NCBI GenBank assembly: GCA_947441065.1
Contig: CANESI010000001.1
Location: 124,001-188,000, forward strand
Origin: Caulobacteraceae bacterium
Lineage (GTDB): Bacteria > Pseudomonadota > Alphaproteobacteria > Caulobacterales > Caulobacteraceae
Direction: 5' to 3'
Length of the DNA: 64,000 bases
A program made the translations under genes and the position numbers. Shown here piece by piece: positions 24,338 through 32,339 of this stretch. The notes under the pieces were generated by a model. That model had not been told where the DNA came from and ran no database searches. It saw only the letters and a program-made list of their open reading frames with translations. How positions within the stretch are numbered: position 1 is the first letter of the stretch; every line of letters begins with the position of its first letter.

Positions 24338-25684
24338 ATGCCGGGCCTTACAGAGAGTCAGGGTAAGATCGTAAGATCGATCGTCCAAACGGTCCCAGAT
24401 GCGGGCCTTGGACAACTGACCGCTGTGCTTTCCGCCCAGATGGGCGAACATACCATGGCCGATGTGCGTGACATCGTCATGGTGGAGATGAGGGACCGAA
24501 AGGTTCGGGCTATCGTGTTCAGCCCCATTGTGAGCCTCTGTGAAAAAAACCAACCCGGCAAGACGAGAAGCCGTTTCCCCTTTGAGCTCCCGACATTGCT
24601 GTGGAATGCTCTGGTGGACACTGCGCCCAAGTTGATGACGCAGGCGCGGGAAATGGCCTTGCGGTCGGAGTCCGAAGACGTCCTGCCCTACATATTCAAC
24701 CAAGTCTGTGATTCTGCCTTGGTCGGCTTACAGAACAACGATCCGAATTTTCAGCCTGTTATCGACTGTCTCGGGAAATCTTCGCCAGATGCAGCCCGAG
24801 AGTTGATGGGCTTTCTGAAAATGTCTTCAGTTCTGCGTGACGTTCTCATTGAATTGCCGCTTTGGGTTGACCGGATGAACTCAGATGATGAGTTGTCGGT
24901 GCGCCTAGCCTATCGTGATGCGGCCAAGCTTACGGCAAATGGCCCGGCGCGACTGTTTGAGTTCATCCATATCAATTTGGACGCACCACAGAAAATCTTG
25001 CGCATTATCTCGGCGGCATTAGATCGACCCTCAGACCTATCGACCGAAGGCACGTCCCTCTTTGCGTTTGGTGATTTGCTTCTGACACAATGCGAGACTT
25101 CACTTGCGTCGATCAATGAGATTGATCTTTACCAGGGAGCCACAGCAGGTGCTGCGCTCGCTAATGCCGCCAAATCAATTATTGGCATGATTACCGAATT
25201 TGAAGAAAGCATTGCCTTGAGCAAAAATGGCCCTTGGGGTCGGCGGGTTGCGCGCATCAAGCGTGATATCTCCGTCGCCTTTGAGAAGCTGATTTTTCAA
25301 GTCGAAATACTGATACCAAAAGCCTTGCCCGTGGCAGCGGGCGCGCAAAATCAAAAGGCTTTGAACCGCTCGCCCAATATGATTGTTGCGCCAGACCCGT
25401 CGGCTGTGGCGCGCTTAGAGGCCATATTGACGTTCATTGCTCAAATCCGGCCCATCGCCAGCGCAACGGGCGTAGGCGTCCTGCGATCGCGGGTTATCAC
25501 CGACACCCAAGAGTTCTTGGAATATTACTCGAATGGTTTGTTCGCGTTGATTGCGGACTTCAATCAAGACCCAGATGCTGTGCGTGAGCGGGTTGATCTG
25601 GTCGCCAAATATGTTGCCCTTGTCCACGATGATGAGGCCGCTGAACGTTTGCGCAGACGAAGCCTAACCGCGCTGCGGCGGTGA
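24338..25684 (+). CDS. Unrecognised 448-residue, probably cytosolic helical protein
   Basis: I do not recognise a family. ATG start with GGAAAATTGG just upstream. No signal peptide, no long hydrophobic segment and no nucleotide-binding motif is visible. The sequence is helical throughout, with acidic/aliphatic repeats such as GQLTAVLSAQMGEHTMADV, LPTLLWNALVDTAPKLMTQA, and AAKSIIGMITEFEESIALS. It ends in an arginine-rich tail (RLRRRSLTALRR). Codons are more A/T-rich than in most neighbours, a trait shared with the end of the preceding kinase gene. It could be co-transcribed with that kinase (99-base gap) or stand alone. ccmI follows after 53 bases. Confidence 0.75.
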   Translation: MPGLTESQGKIVRSIVQTVPDAGLGQLTAVLSAQMGEHTMADVRDIVMVEMRDRKVRAIVFSPIVSLCEKNQPGKTRSRFPFELPTLLWNALVDTAPKLMTQAREMALRSESEDVLPYIFNQVCDSALVGLQNNDPNFQPVIDCLGKSSPDAARELMGFLKMSSVLRDVLIELPLWVDRMNSDDELSVRLAYRDAAKLTANGPARLFEFIHINLDAPQKILRIISAALDRPSDLSTEGTSLFAFGDLLLTQCETSLASINEIDLYQGATAGAALANAAKSIIGMITEFEESIALSKNGPWGRRVARIKRDISVAFEKLIFQVEILIPKALPVAAGAQNQKALNRSPNMIVAPDPSAVARLEAILTFIAQIRPIASATGVGVLRSRVITDTQEFLEYYSNGLFALIADFNQDPDAVRERVDLVAKYVALVHDDEAAERLRRRSLTALRR

Positions 25685-25737
25685 TGTCGCAGCCCTTTGG
25701 GGTCGCCTAAGGTCTTAAGATCAGCTAGGGGTTTGGG

Positions 25738-26841
25738 ATGATCGGATTTTGGATCACCGCTGCCCTTCTGTCCGCTGCCGCGTCCTATTTCGTGGTCAGC
25801 CGCGCCGCGCGTTTGGAGACCCAAACCGAGGGCGCTGAAGATCCCAGCCTAGAGGTCTATCGTCGCCAAATTCGTGAAATGGATGATCTGGCAGATCGCG
25901 GTTTGCTCACCGAAGAAGATCATCGTTCGGCCAAAACTGAAGCTTCACGGCGATTGCTGGGCGCGGCGGCCCAGACCTCATCTCCCAGCAAGGCCGCACC
26001 GCTCGCGCGCCGCTGGGTCTTTATCATCGCCGCTGTCCTGCCCCTGATGGCGGTCGCCGCTTACGGCATCATTGGCACGCCGGGTTTCCCTGACCAGTCC
26101 TTTGCTAGCCGCCTTGCCCAGTGGCGTAAGGTCGACCCTGCGAGCTTGGCGGGCCCCGAACTGGTGGCTGTTCTGCAGCAGGTCGTGGCCGAGCGACCCA
26201 CCGACCCCCAACCCCTGATGTTTCTGGCGCGAATTCAGGCGGCGATGGGCGATGAGATCAGCGCCATTCGCAATCTGGAAACGGCGATCCGATTGGCCCC
26301 CGAACGGGCTGATCTCAAGACCGTCTTGGGAGAGACCTTGGTCATTCAAGCCAAGGGCGATGTCAGCCCCGATGCCCTGCAGGCCTTCAAGTCTGCCCTT
26401 GCCATTGATCCGTCAGATCCATCGGCGCGCTATCATATTGGCCGGGCCATGATGGCCGGGGGTGATTTTGCCGGTGGCCTGCAGATCTGGCGTTCGGTTC
26501 TGGCCTCTTTGCCCGCAGGCGATGATCGCGCTGGCAGCCTCAGCGAAGAAATTGCCACCGTCGTTAAAAATGGCGGCTTGCCCCAGCCCGTGGCCGCCCA
26601 GGTTCCCACCGGCGGGGCGGATCAGGCCGCCTTCATTCGCAGTATGGTCGATAGCCTTGCTGCCCGCCTCAAGACCTCGCCTGATGATCCTGCCGGTTGG
26701 GCGCGGCTGGTGCGGTCCTACGGCGTGCTCGGTGAGACTGACGCTCAGGCCAAGGCGCTGGCCGAGGCAAGGCGTCTGTACATGGATCGTCCGGACCTGT
26801 TGAAAACCATCGAAGACAGTGCCAAGCCCGCGTCGAACTGA
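25738..26841 (+). CDS. ccmI: Cytochrome c biogenesis protein CcmI
   Basis: 367 residues. An N-terminal membrane helix (FWITAALLSAAASYFVVS) precedes the cytoplasmic leucine-zipper-like part (VYRRQIREMDDLADRGLLTEEDHRSAKTEASRRLL). A second helix (RRWVFIIAAVLPLMAVAAYGIIG) leads to a periplasmic TPR region (PLMFLARIQAAMGDEISAIRNLETAI; RYHIGRAMMAGGDFAGGLQIW). CcmI holds unfolded apocytochrome c and hands it to CcmF/CcmH for haem attachment. It starts a ccmI-ccmE-ccmF-ccmH block. Confidence 0.93.
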   Translation: MIGFWITAALLSAAASYFVVSRAARLETQTEGAEDPSLEVYRRQIREMDDLADRGLLTEEDHRSAKTEASRRLLGAAAQTSSPSKAAPLARRWVFIIAAVLPLMAVAAYGIIGTPGFPDQSFASRLAQWRKVDPASLAGPELVAVLQQVVAERPTDPQPLMFLARIQAAMGDEISAIRNLETAIRLAPERADLKTVLGETLVIQAKGDVSPDALQAFKSALAIDPSDPSARYHIGRAMMAGGDFAGGLQIWRSVLASLPAGDDRAGSLSEEIATVVKNGGLPQPVAAQVPTGGADQAAFIRSMVDSLAARLKTSPDDPAGWARLVRSYGVLGETDAQAKALAEARRLYMDRPDLLKTIEDSAKPASN

Positions 26842-26931
26842 TCCGAGAAGGATCTGTCTGCGCCCTTGGGCTAGGCCAGATCGCACCCTATCTATGAGAT
26901 ACCCGCGCAGCCATTAAGAGTGAACAGATTC

Positions 26932-27420
26932 ATGGGTTGGATGCCAAGATCGAAGAAAGCGCGGCGCAGACTGCTGGTGGTGGCGGTAGCGGCCCCAATC
27001 CTTAGTTTGGCGGCGGCGCTGGCCTTTTTTGCCATGGGCGACGCCGTGTCGTTTTTCTATTCACCGGCCCAGGCCAAGGCGGCGCAACTGGTGCCGGGCA
27101 AGACCATTCAATTGGGCGGCTTGGTGGCCAAGGGGAGTGTAACCAAACATCCCGATGGCTCGGTTGAGTTCGTGATCATGGACCATGCCGCCTCCGAGAA
27201 GGTGGTCTATCAGGGCGATCTGCCGGACCTGTTTCGCGAAGGCCAAGGGGTCGTGACCAAGGGCTCTTTCGAAGCCTCTGGCCAGTTCCGTGCCACCGAG
27301 GTGCTGGCCAAACATGATGAAAAATACATGCCGCGCGAAGTGACCAAGGCGCTGAAGGCGTCGGGCGAATGGCGCGGCGATGACGCGAAGGCCGCGCCAG
27401 CCGGGGCGACCAAGGGATGA
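26932..27420 (+). CDS. ccmE: Haem chaperone CcmE
   Basis: About 162 residues from ATG 26932; GTG 26920 and ATG 26941 are alternatives, and AAGAG at 26915-26920 favours 26932. A basic N-terminus and one membrane anchor (LLVVAVAAPILSLAAALAFFAM) precede the OB-fold domain. The haem-binding motif is LAKHDEKYMPREV, in which the His forms the covalent haem bond and the Tyr assists. The protein carries haem from CcmABCD to CcmF in the periplasm. Its stop overlaps the ccmF start (ATGA). Confidence 0.93.
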   Translation: MGWMPRSKKARRRLLVVAVAAPILSLAAALAFFAMGDAVSFFYSPAQAKAAQLVPGKTIQLGGLVAKGSVTKHPDGSVEFVIMDHAASEKVVYQGDLPDLFREGQGVVTKGSFEASGQFRATEVLAKHDEKYMPREVTKALKASGEWRGDDAKAAPAGATKG

Positions 27421-29414
27421 TTATTGAGATCGGGGCCTTTTGTCTGATCCTGTCGCTGATCCTGTCGGCGGCGCAGGTTGGTCTGTCCGTGATCGGGCGC
27501 GTCCGGCGCTCTGTGGTCTTTTACGGCGCCGGTGAGGGGGCAGCGGGTGCTGCGTTCCTGATGGTGCTGATCGCCTTTGCCGCCCTGATGTATGCCTTTG
27601 TCACCTCTGACTTCTCGGTGGCCAATGTCGCGGCCAACTCCCATTCGGCCAAGCCGATGCTCTATAAGGTCGCCGGGGTTTGGGGCAGCCATGAGGGCTC
27701 GATGCTGCTCTGGTGCTTAGCCCTTACCGGGTTTGGAGCCATTGTCGCCCTGATGGCAAGGGGTCTGCCCGCTGCCATGAAATCGGTCGTGGTGGCCAGC
27801 CAAGGTAGCCTTGGCGTCCTGTTCTTGGCCTACACCGTCTTTGCCTCCAATCCTTTCGTGCGATTGCTTCAGGCCCCTGTCGAGGGGCGCTCGCTCAATC
27901 CGTTGCTGCAAGACCCGGCCTTGGCCTTCCATCCTCCGTTCCTCTATGGCGGCTATGTCGGCTTTTCGATTGTCTTTTCCTTCGCCATTGCCGCCCTCAT
28001 TGAGGGACGTGTCGATGCGGCTTGGGCCCGGTGGGTTCGGCCTTGGAGCTTGGCGGCTTGGAGCCTTTTGACCGTTGGCATCACCTTGGGGGCCTTTTGG
28101 GCCTATTATGAGCTCGGATGGGGCGGTTGGTGGTTCTGGGACCCGGTTGAAAATGCCAGCTTCATGCCTTGGCTGATCGGCACGGCCCTGCTCCATTCCG
28201 CCGTGGTCACCGAAAAGCGCGGCGCCTTGCCCGGCTGGACCGTCTTTCTGGCGCTGGGCTCCTTTACCTTCTCAATGCTCGGGGCCTTTTTGGTCCGTTC
28301 GGGCGTGCTGACCTCGGTCCATGCCTTTGCCGTTGATCCAGAGCGCGGGATCTTACTGTTGACCATCCTCGGCCTTGCGGCTGGTGCAGGCTTTGGCCTC
28401 TTTGCTTGGCGCGCGCCCAAGCTGGCTCCGGGGGGGCTCTTTGCCCCGATCAGCCGTGAAGGCGCTCTGGTGATCAATAATCTGATCCTGTCGGCCGCGA
28501 CCGTGACCGTTCTGCTCGGCACGCTCTATCCCCTGATCAAGGAGGCCCTGACCGGGCAGAGCCTGTCGGTGGGAACGCCCTATTTCAACCTGACCTTCGC
28601 CCCCCTTATGGCCCTTGCCTTTTTGGTCCTGCCCATTGGCCCCCTGCTCAGTTGGAAACGCGGCGATGGCTTGGGCGCCTTGCAGCGCCTTTGGGCGGCG
28701 GCAGTTCTTGCGGTGGTGGTCGCGCTCTTGGTCCTGTGGCTTCAAAAGCCGACCCATGCTGCGGCGTCCGTCGGGATGGGTCTTGGCGTTTGGCTGATTG
28801 TTGGCGTGTTTGTTGAGATCGCCGAGCGGATCCACCTTGGCCGGGCCAGCCCAGCCGAGGTGCGCCGCCGACTTGGCGGGCTTCCGCGCGGGGCGTGGGG
28901 TATGAGCCTGGCCCATGCGGGTCTGGGTGTCTTCACCCTCGGGGCCTGTTTTGAGACCGCCTACAAGATTGAGGCTGCTCAGGCCTTGACGATCAACCAA
29001 GCGATCACGGTCGGGGCCTATCAGGTCCAACTGAGCGATGTCGTGGCCGCCAATGGCCCCAACTATATTGCCGAGCGCGGTTTGGTCACGGTGACCAAGA
29101 ATGGCAAGCCCGTCTGCGATGCCAAGCCTGAACGGCGCTTCTATCCGGCCAATAGCCAGACCACCTCTGAGGTCGCCCTTTGCCTTGAAGGTCTGGACGA
29201 TGTCTATCTGGTCTTGGGCGAGCGCCGCGTGGGTAGCGAGGCCCAACCGGCCTGGTTGGTGCGGGCCTATTGGAACCCGCTCGCGCGCCTGATTTTCTTG
29301 GGTCCGCTCTTGATGGCCTTGGGTGGGGCCGTGTCCCTATCCGATCGCCGCCTTCGCTTTGCCGCCCCGCGCCGCGCCACCGAGGCGGGGGCCGTTCCGG
29401 TGCCTGCCGAATGA
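27417..29414 (+). CDS. ccmF: Cytochrome c haem lyase subunit CcmF
   Basis: 665 residues with many membrane helices. The WWD haem-handling motif is GWGGWWFWDPVENASFMPW at about residues 233-250. It is preceded by LAFHPPFLYGGYVGFS and followed by FLVRSGVLTSVHAFAVDPERG, both with conserved histidines that ligate haem. A periplasmic C-terminal domain is bounded by a last helix (LIFLGPLLMALGGAVS). With CcmH and CcmI it joins haem to the CxxCH motif of apocytochromes. ATGA overlaps both upstream and downstream indicate coupled translation. Confidence 0.95.
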   Translation: MIIEIGAFCLILSLILSAAQVGLSVIGRVRRSVVFYGAGEGAAGAAFLMVLIAFAALMYAFVTSDFSVANVAANSHSAKPMLYKVAGVWGSHEGSMLLWCLALTGFGAIVALMARGLPAAMKSVVVASQGSLGVLFLAYTVFASNPFVRLLQAPVEGRSLNPLLQDPALAFHPPFLYGGYVGFSIVFSFAIAALIEGRVDAAWARWVRPWSLAAWSLLTVGITLGAFWAYYELGWGGWWFWDPVENASFMPWLIGTALLHSAVVTEKRGALPGWTVFLALGSFTFSMLGAFLVRSGVLTSVHAFAVDPERGILLLTILGLAAGAGFGLFAWRAPKLAPGGLFAPISREGALVINNLILSAATVTVLLGTLYPLIKEALTGQSLSVGTPYFNLTFAPLMALAFLVLPIGPLLSWKRGDGLGALQRLWAAAVLAVVVALLVLWLQKPTHAAASVGMGLGVWLIVGVFVEIAERIHLGRASPAEVRRRLGGLPRGAWGMSLAHAGLGVFTLGACFETAYKIEAAQALTINQAITVGAYQVQLSDVVAANGPNYIAERGLVTVTKNGKPVCDAKPERRFYPANSQTTSEVALCLEGLDDVYLVLGERRVGSEAQPAWLVRAYWNPLARLIFLGPLLMALGGAVSLSDRRLRFAAPRRATEAGAVPVPAE

Positions 29415-29875
29415 GGCGCCTTGGCCTTTTGGGATGGCTCTTGGTGGCGGTGCTCAGCATGGGCGCTGCGGCTGATCCGTCGGAGCGCTTGGCCGATCCG
29501 GTCCTAGAGGCGCGGGCCAAGGCCCTGTTTCCTCAAATCCGCTGCATGGTCTGCCAAAATGAGTCGATCGACGATTCGCAGGCCGATCTGGCCGTAGACC
29601 TGCGCCAGATCGTGCGTGAAGAGGTGGCGGCTGGGCGTTCAGACGCTGAGGTTCGGACCTATCTGGTCCAGCGCTACGGCGAATTTGTCATGCTCAAGCC
29701 GGCCTTTAGCCTAACCAATGCCGCGCTGTGGGTGACGCCCTTTGCCATTGTCTTTCTGGGGTTGTTCGCCTTTTTTGGGCCCAAGAGATCGGCACCGGCT
29801 CAGGACCAAGAGACGGCCCTTACGCCTTCTGAACAGGCTCTTTTGACAAAATTGCAGGCGTCTGGGTCTGAATGA
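29411..29875 (+). CDS. ccmH: Cytochrome c biogenesis thiol oxidoreductase CcmH/CcmL
   Basis: 154 residues from ATG 29411, overlapping the ccmF stop. Signal peptide (LGLLGWLLVAVLSMGAAA), then the catalytic motif RCMVCQNESIDDSQADLAVDLR, and VRTYLVQRYGEFVMLKP. A membrane anchor (ALWVTPFAIVFLGLFAFFG) and a short cytoplasmic tail follow. The CxxC pair reduces apocytochrome cysteines before haem attachment. The thioredoxin-like ccmG, which often lies between ccmF and ccmH, is not present here and must be elsewhere if used. Confidence 0.93.
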   Translation: MRRLGLLGWLLVAVLSMGAAADPSERLADPVLEARAKALFPQIRCMVCQNESIDDSQADLAVDLRQIVREEVAAGRSDAEVRTYLVQRYGEFVMLKPAFSLTNAALWVTPFAIVFLGLFAFFGPKRSAPAQDQETALTPSEQALLTKLQASGSE

Positions 29876-29880
29876 CACGG

Positions 29881-29902
29881 TTGTGCCGCAGTTGCGCCAC
29901 AA
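29881..29902. promoter_or_regulatory. Imperfect 22-base palindrome between ccmH and the HtrA gene
   Basis: TTGTG-C-CGCA-GT-TGCG-C-CACAA: the outer and inner arms pair perfectly around one C/C mismatch on each side. It starts five bases after the ccmH stop and 124 bases before the protease ATG. It could be a regulator site for the protease promoter or an RNA hairpin at the end of the ccm transcript. No T-run follows, so it is not a classical terminator. Confidence 0.4.
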
Positions 29903-30025
29903 GATTCTCCAGATGGATGACACAAAGGTAACTTGAGATCATTGGCGTGAACGGGCATTCGCTCTTAAGCTGAGGGGTGAAGGGCTCGATCCAAGCCTTG
30001 GAGTCGAGAACGAGGAAGATTGAAC

Positions 30026-31606
30026 ATGGTTGATAAGAAACGCGGATATGTTTTGGGTGCCGTGGCCGGGGTTGGTTTGACCTTGGCAGCCATGGTTGGA
30101 ACCGGCCTAGCCTTGCCGCCCGCCGCTGCTCAGTCCGGCGAAGTCAAACTCTATAAGGCCTCTGGCCTGCCCGTCTTTGCGCCGCCGCCCGGTGCGCCAC
30201 TGTCCTTTGCCGACATTTTCGACAAGGTGGCTCCGGCGGTGGTGTCCATCGACGTGACCTCGAAGGTCGCGCCTCAAGTCAGGGGTCGGCCCGGCCTTCG
30301 CATGATCCCGGCTCCTCCCGGTGCTGAAGGCTTCCCCTTCGCCATTCCCGGTGTCCCTCAGCAGGGCGAGGGCGAGGATGGACCCGATGATGGATCGCAG
30401 CAAATTCCCGGCGCGCGTCCCACCCAGTCCGCAGGCTCGGGCTTCTTCATTTCGGCTGACGGCTACATCGTCACCAACAATCACGTCATTGAAAATGCCG
30501 CTGAGATCAAGGTTGTGCTCAAGGATGAGCGCGAGCTGAAGGCGACCGTTGTTGGCCGCGACGAGGCCACCGATCTGGCCGTGCTCAAGGTCGAGGGCAA
30601 GGATTTTGCCTTTGTCAGCTTCGAGAAATCGGCCAAGCCCCGCGTTGGTGACTGGGTCATCGCCGTTGGCAATCCCTTCGGTCTGGGCGGCACGGCCACC
30701 TCTGGCATCGTGTCTGCCTTTGGACGTGAACTGGGTGAGACCTTTGTCGATTACATCCAACTGGACGCCCCGATCAATCGCGGCAATTCCGGTGGTCCGA
30801 CCTTTGACATCTATGGCCGGGTGATTGGGGTCAATACAGCGATCTTCTCGCCTTCGGGGGGGTCGGTCGGTATTGGTTTTGCCATCCCTGCCGATATTGC
30901 CGAATCGGTCACCAAGCAGCTGATTAAGACCGGTAAGGTCTCACGCGGCTATATGGGCGCGGTGATTCAGAACTTTGACGCTGAGATGGCGGCGGCTCAG
31001 GGCATCAATGTGCGTAAGGGTGCCATTGTCGCTGAGGTGGTGCCCGGTGGCCCGGCCGAAAAGGCCGGTGTTCAGCCCGGAGACGTGGTCTTGAGCGTCA
31101 ATGGCAAGTCGGTGTCCTCCTCGTCTGAAATGACCCGTGAAGTGGCCAAGACCTTGGCTGGCAACACCATGACCCTGAACATTTTGCGCGAGGGCAAGCC
31201 TAAGACAATTGAGGTCAAGGCCGGTGTTCGCCCCTCCGAAGCGCAATTGAACGGTAGGACCCCCAGCGCCCCTGAAGCGGCTGAACCTGAAGGGTCCAAG
31301 TCCCAGCGTCCTTCAGTGCTGGGCATGACCCTCGGCACTCTCGATGGGGCTGCACGCGCGCGCTACCGCGTGCCCGAAACGATGCGCGGCGTGCTGATCG
31401 AGGGGGTCAATCAGGCCTCTGACGCCGGGATTAAGGAAATTAAGGCCGGTGACGTGCTGGTGCGGGTGGCCGACAAGGCCGTCTCTACGCCGCAGGATGT
31501 GGTTGCTGCCGTCGATGGGGCCAAGGCATCAGGTCGTGAAAGCGTCCTGCTGCTGGTCTATCGCGACGGTCAGACCCGGTTCGTCCTGATCAAGATGGCC
31601 AAGTGA
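30026..31606 (+). CDS. degP: HtrA/DegP-family periplasmic serine protease
   Basis: 526 residues from ATG 30026 with GAGGA nine bases upstream; TTG 30020 is less likely. An N-terminal signal/anchor (LGAVAGVGLTLAAMVGTGLA) is followed by the trypsin-like domain with catalytic His153 (TNNHVIENA), Asp183 (DEATDLAVLKV) and Ser255 (NRGNSGGPTF). Two PDZ domains follow (GYMGAVIQ ... VQPGDVVLSVNG; GVLIEGVNQASDAGIKEIKAGDVLV). It degrades or refolds damaged envelope proteins. It directly precedes a two-component system, with the regulator ATG 56 bases after the stop, which suggests a stress-linked operon. Confidence 0.95.
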   Translation: MVDKKRGYVLGAVAGVGLTLAAMVGTGLALPPAAAQSGEVKLYKASGLPVFAPPPGAPLSFADIFDKVAPAVVSIDVTSKVAPQVRGRPGLRMIPAPPGAEGFPFAIPGVPQQGEGEDGPDDGSQQIPGARPTQSAGSGFFISADGYIVTNNHVIENAAEIKVVLKDERELKATVVGRDEATDLAVLKVEGKDFAFVSFEKSAKPRVGDWVIAVGNPFGLGGTATSGIVSAFGRELGETFVDYIQLDAPINRGNSGGPTFDIYGRVIGVNTAIFSPSGGSVGIGFAIPADIAESVTKQLIKTGKVSRGYMGAVIQNFDAEMAAAQGINVRKGAIVAEVVPGGPAEKAGVQPGDVVLSVNGKSVSSSSEMTREVAKTLAGNTMTLNILREGKPKTIEVKAGVRPSEAQLNGRTPSAPEAAEPEGSKSQRPSVLGMTLGTLDGAARARYRVPETMRGVLIEGVNQASDAGIKEIKAGDVLVRVADKAVSTPQDVVAAVDGAKASGRESVLLLVYRDGQTRFVLIKMAK

Positions 31607-31662
31607 TCCTTGGGTTGGCCAGAGGAAGCTCTGGCCAGCCTGTCGATCCTGCCGGGGGGCTC

Positions 31663-32334
31663 ATGCGTATTCTAATCGTTGAAGATGATGTTGAAGCCGC
31701 CGGGGCTATGGCTCGTGGTCTTTCTGAGGCCGGAATAGAGACCGTTCATGCTGCCGATGGGGTCCTAGGCCTGGCGGCAGCTCAGGCGGGCGGCTTTCAC
31801 GTCCTCGTCGTTGACCGCATGATGCCCAATATGGATGGCCTGACTCTGGTCGAGACCCTGCGCCGTGAGGGCGACCAAACGCCGGTCCTCTTCCTATCGG
31901 CCCTTGGGGAGATCGATGATCGTGTGGCGGGCCTCAAGGCAGGCGGCGATGACTATCTGGTCAAGCCCTACGCCTTTGCCGAACTGTCAGCGCGGGTCGA
32001 GGCTCTGGCCCGGCGGCGCGAAACCGGCTCGGTCCAGACCATCATTAAGGTCGGTGATCTGGAAATGGACCTGATCGGCCGCGTGGTTCACAGGCAGGGC
32101 AAGGAGATTGATCTTCAGCCACGCGAGTTCCAACTGCTGGAATATCTGATGCGCCATGCAGGCCAATCGGTGACCCGCACCATGCTGCTCGAGAAGGTCT
32201 GGGAATATCACTTCGATCCCCAGACCAATGTCATCGATGTCCATATTTCGCGTCTGCGGGCCAAGATCGATAGGGGCTTTGACCATCCCATGCTGCAGAC
32301 TGTGCGCGGCGCAGGCTATCGGTTGGAGGCCTAA
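31663..32334 (+). CDS. OmpR-family response regulator
   Basis: 223 residues from ATG 31663. Receiver domain with D8/D9, phospho-acceptor D51 (LVVDRMMPNMDG), LFLSALG and LVKPYAFAELSARV. Output winged helix: LQPREFQLLEYLMRHAGQ, RTMLLEKVWEYHFDPQTNVIDVHISRLRAKID, then VRGAGYRLEA. The sequence style is of the CusR/QseB/TctD class. It follows the HtrA-type protease and precedes a kinase by five bases, so a role in envelope-stress control is a reasonable inference. Confidence 0.93.
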   Translation: MRILIVEDDVEAAGAMARGLSEAGIETVHAADGVLGLAAAQAGGFHVLVVDRMMPNMDGLTLVETLRREGDQTPVLFLSALGEIDDRVAGLKAGGDDYLVKPYAFAELSARVEALARRRETGSVQTIIKVGDLEMDLIGRVVHRQGKEIDLQPREFQLLEYLMRHAGQSVTRTMLLEKVWEYHFDPQTNVIDVHISRLRAKIDRGFDHPMLQTVRGAGYRLEA

Positions 32335-32339
32335 GGCTC

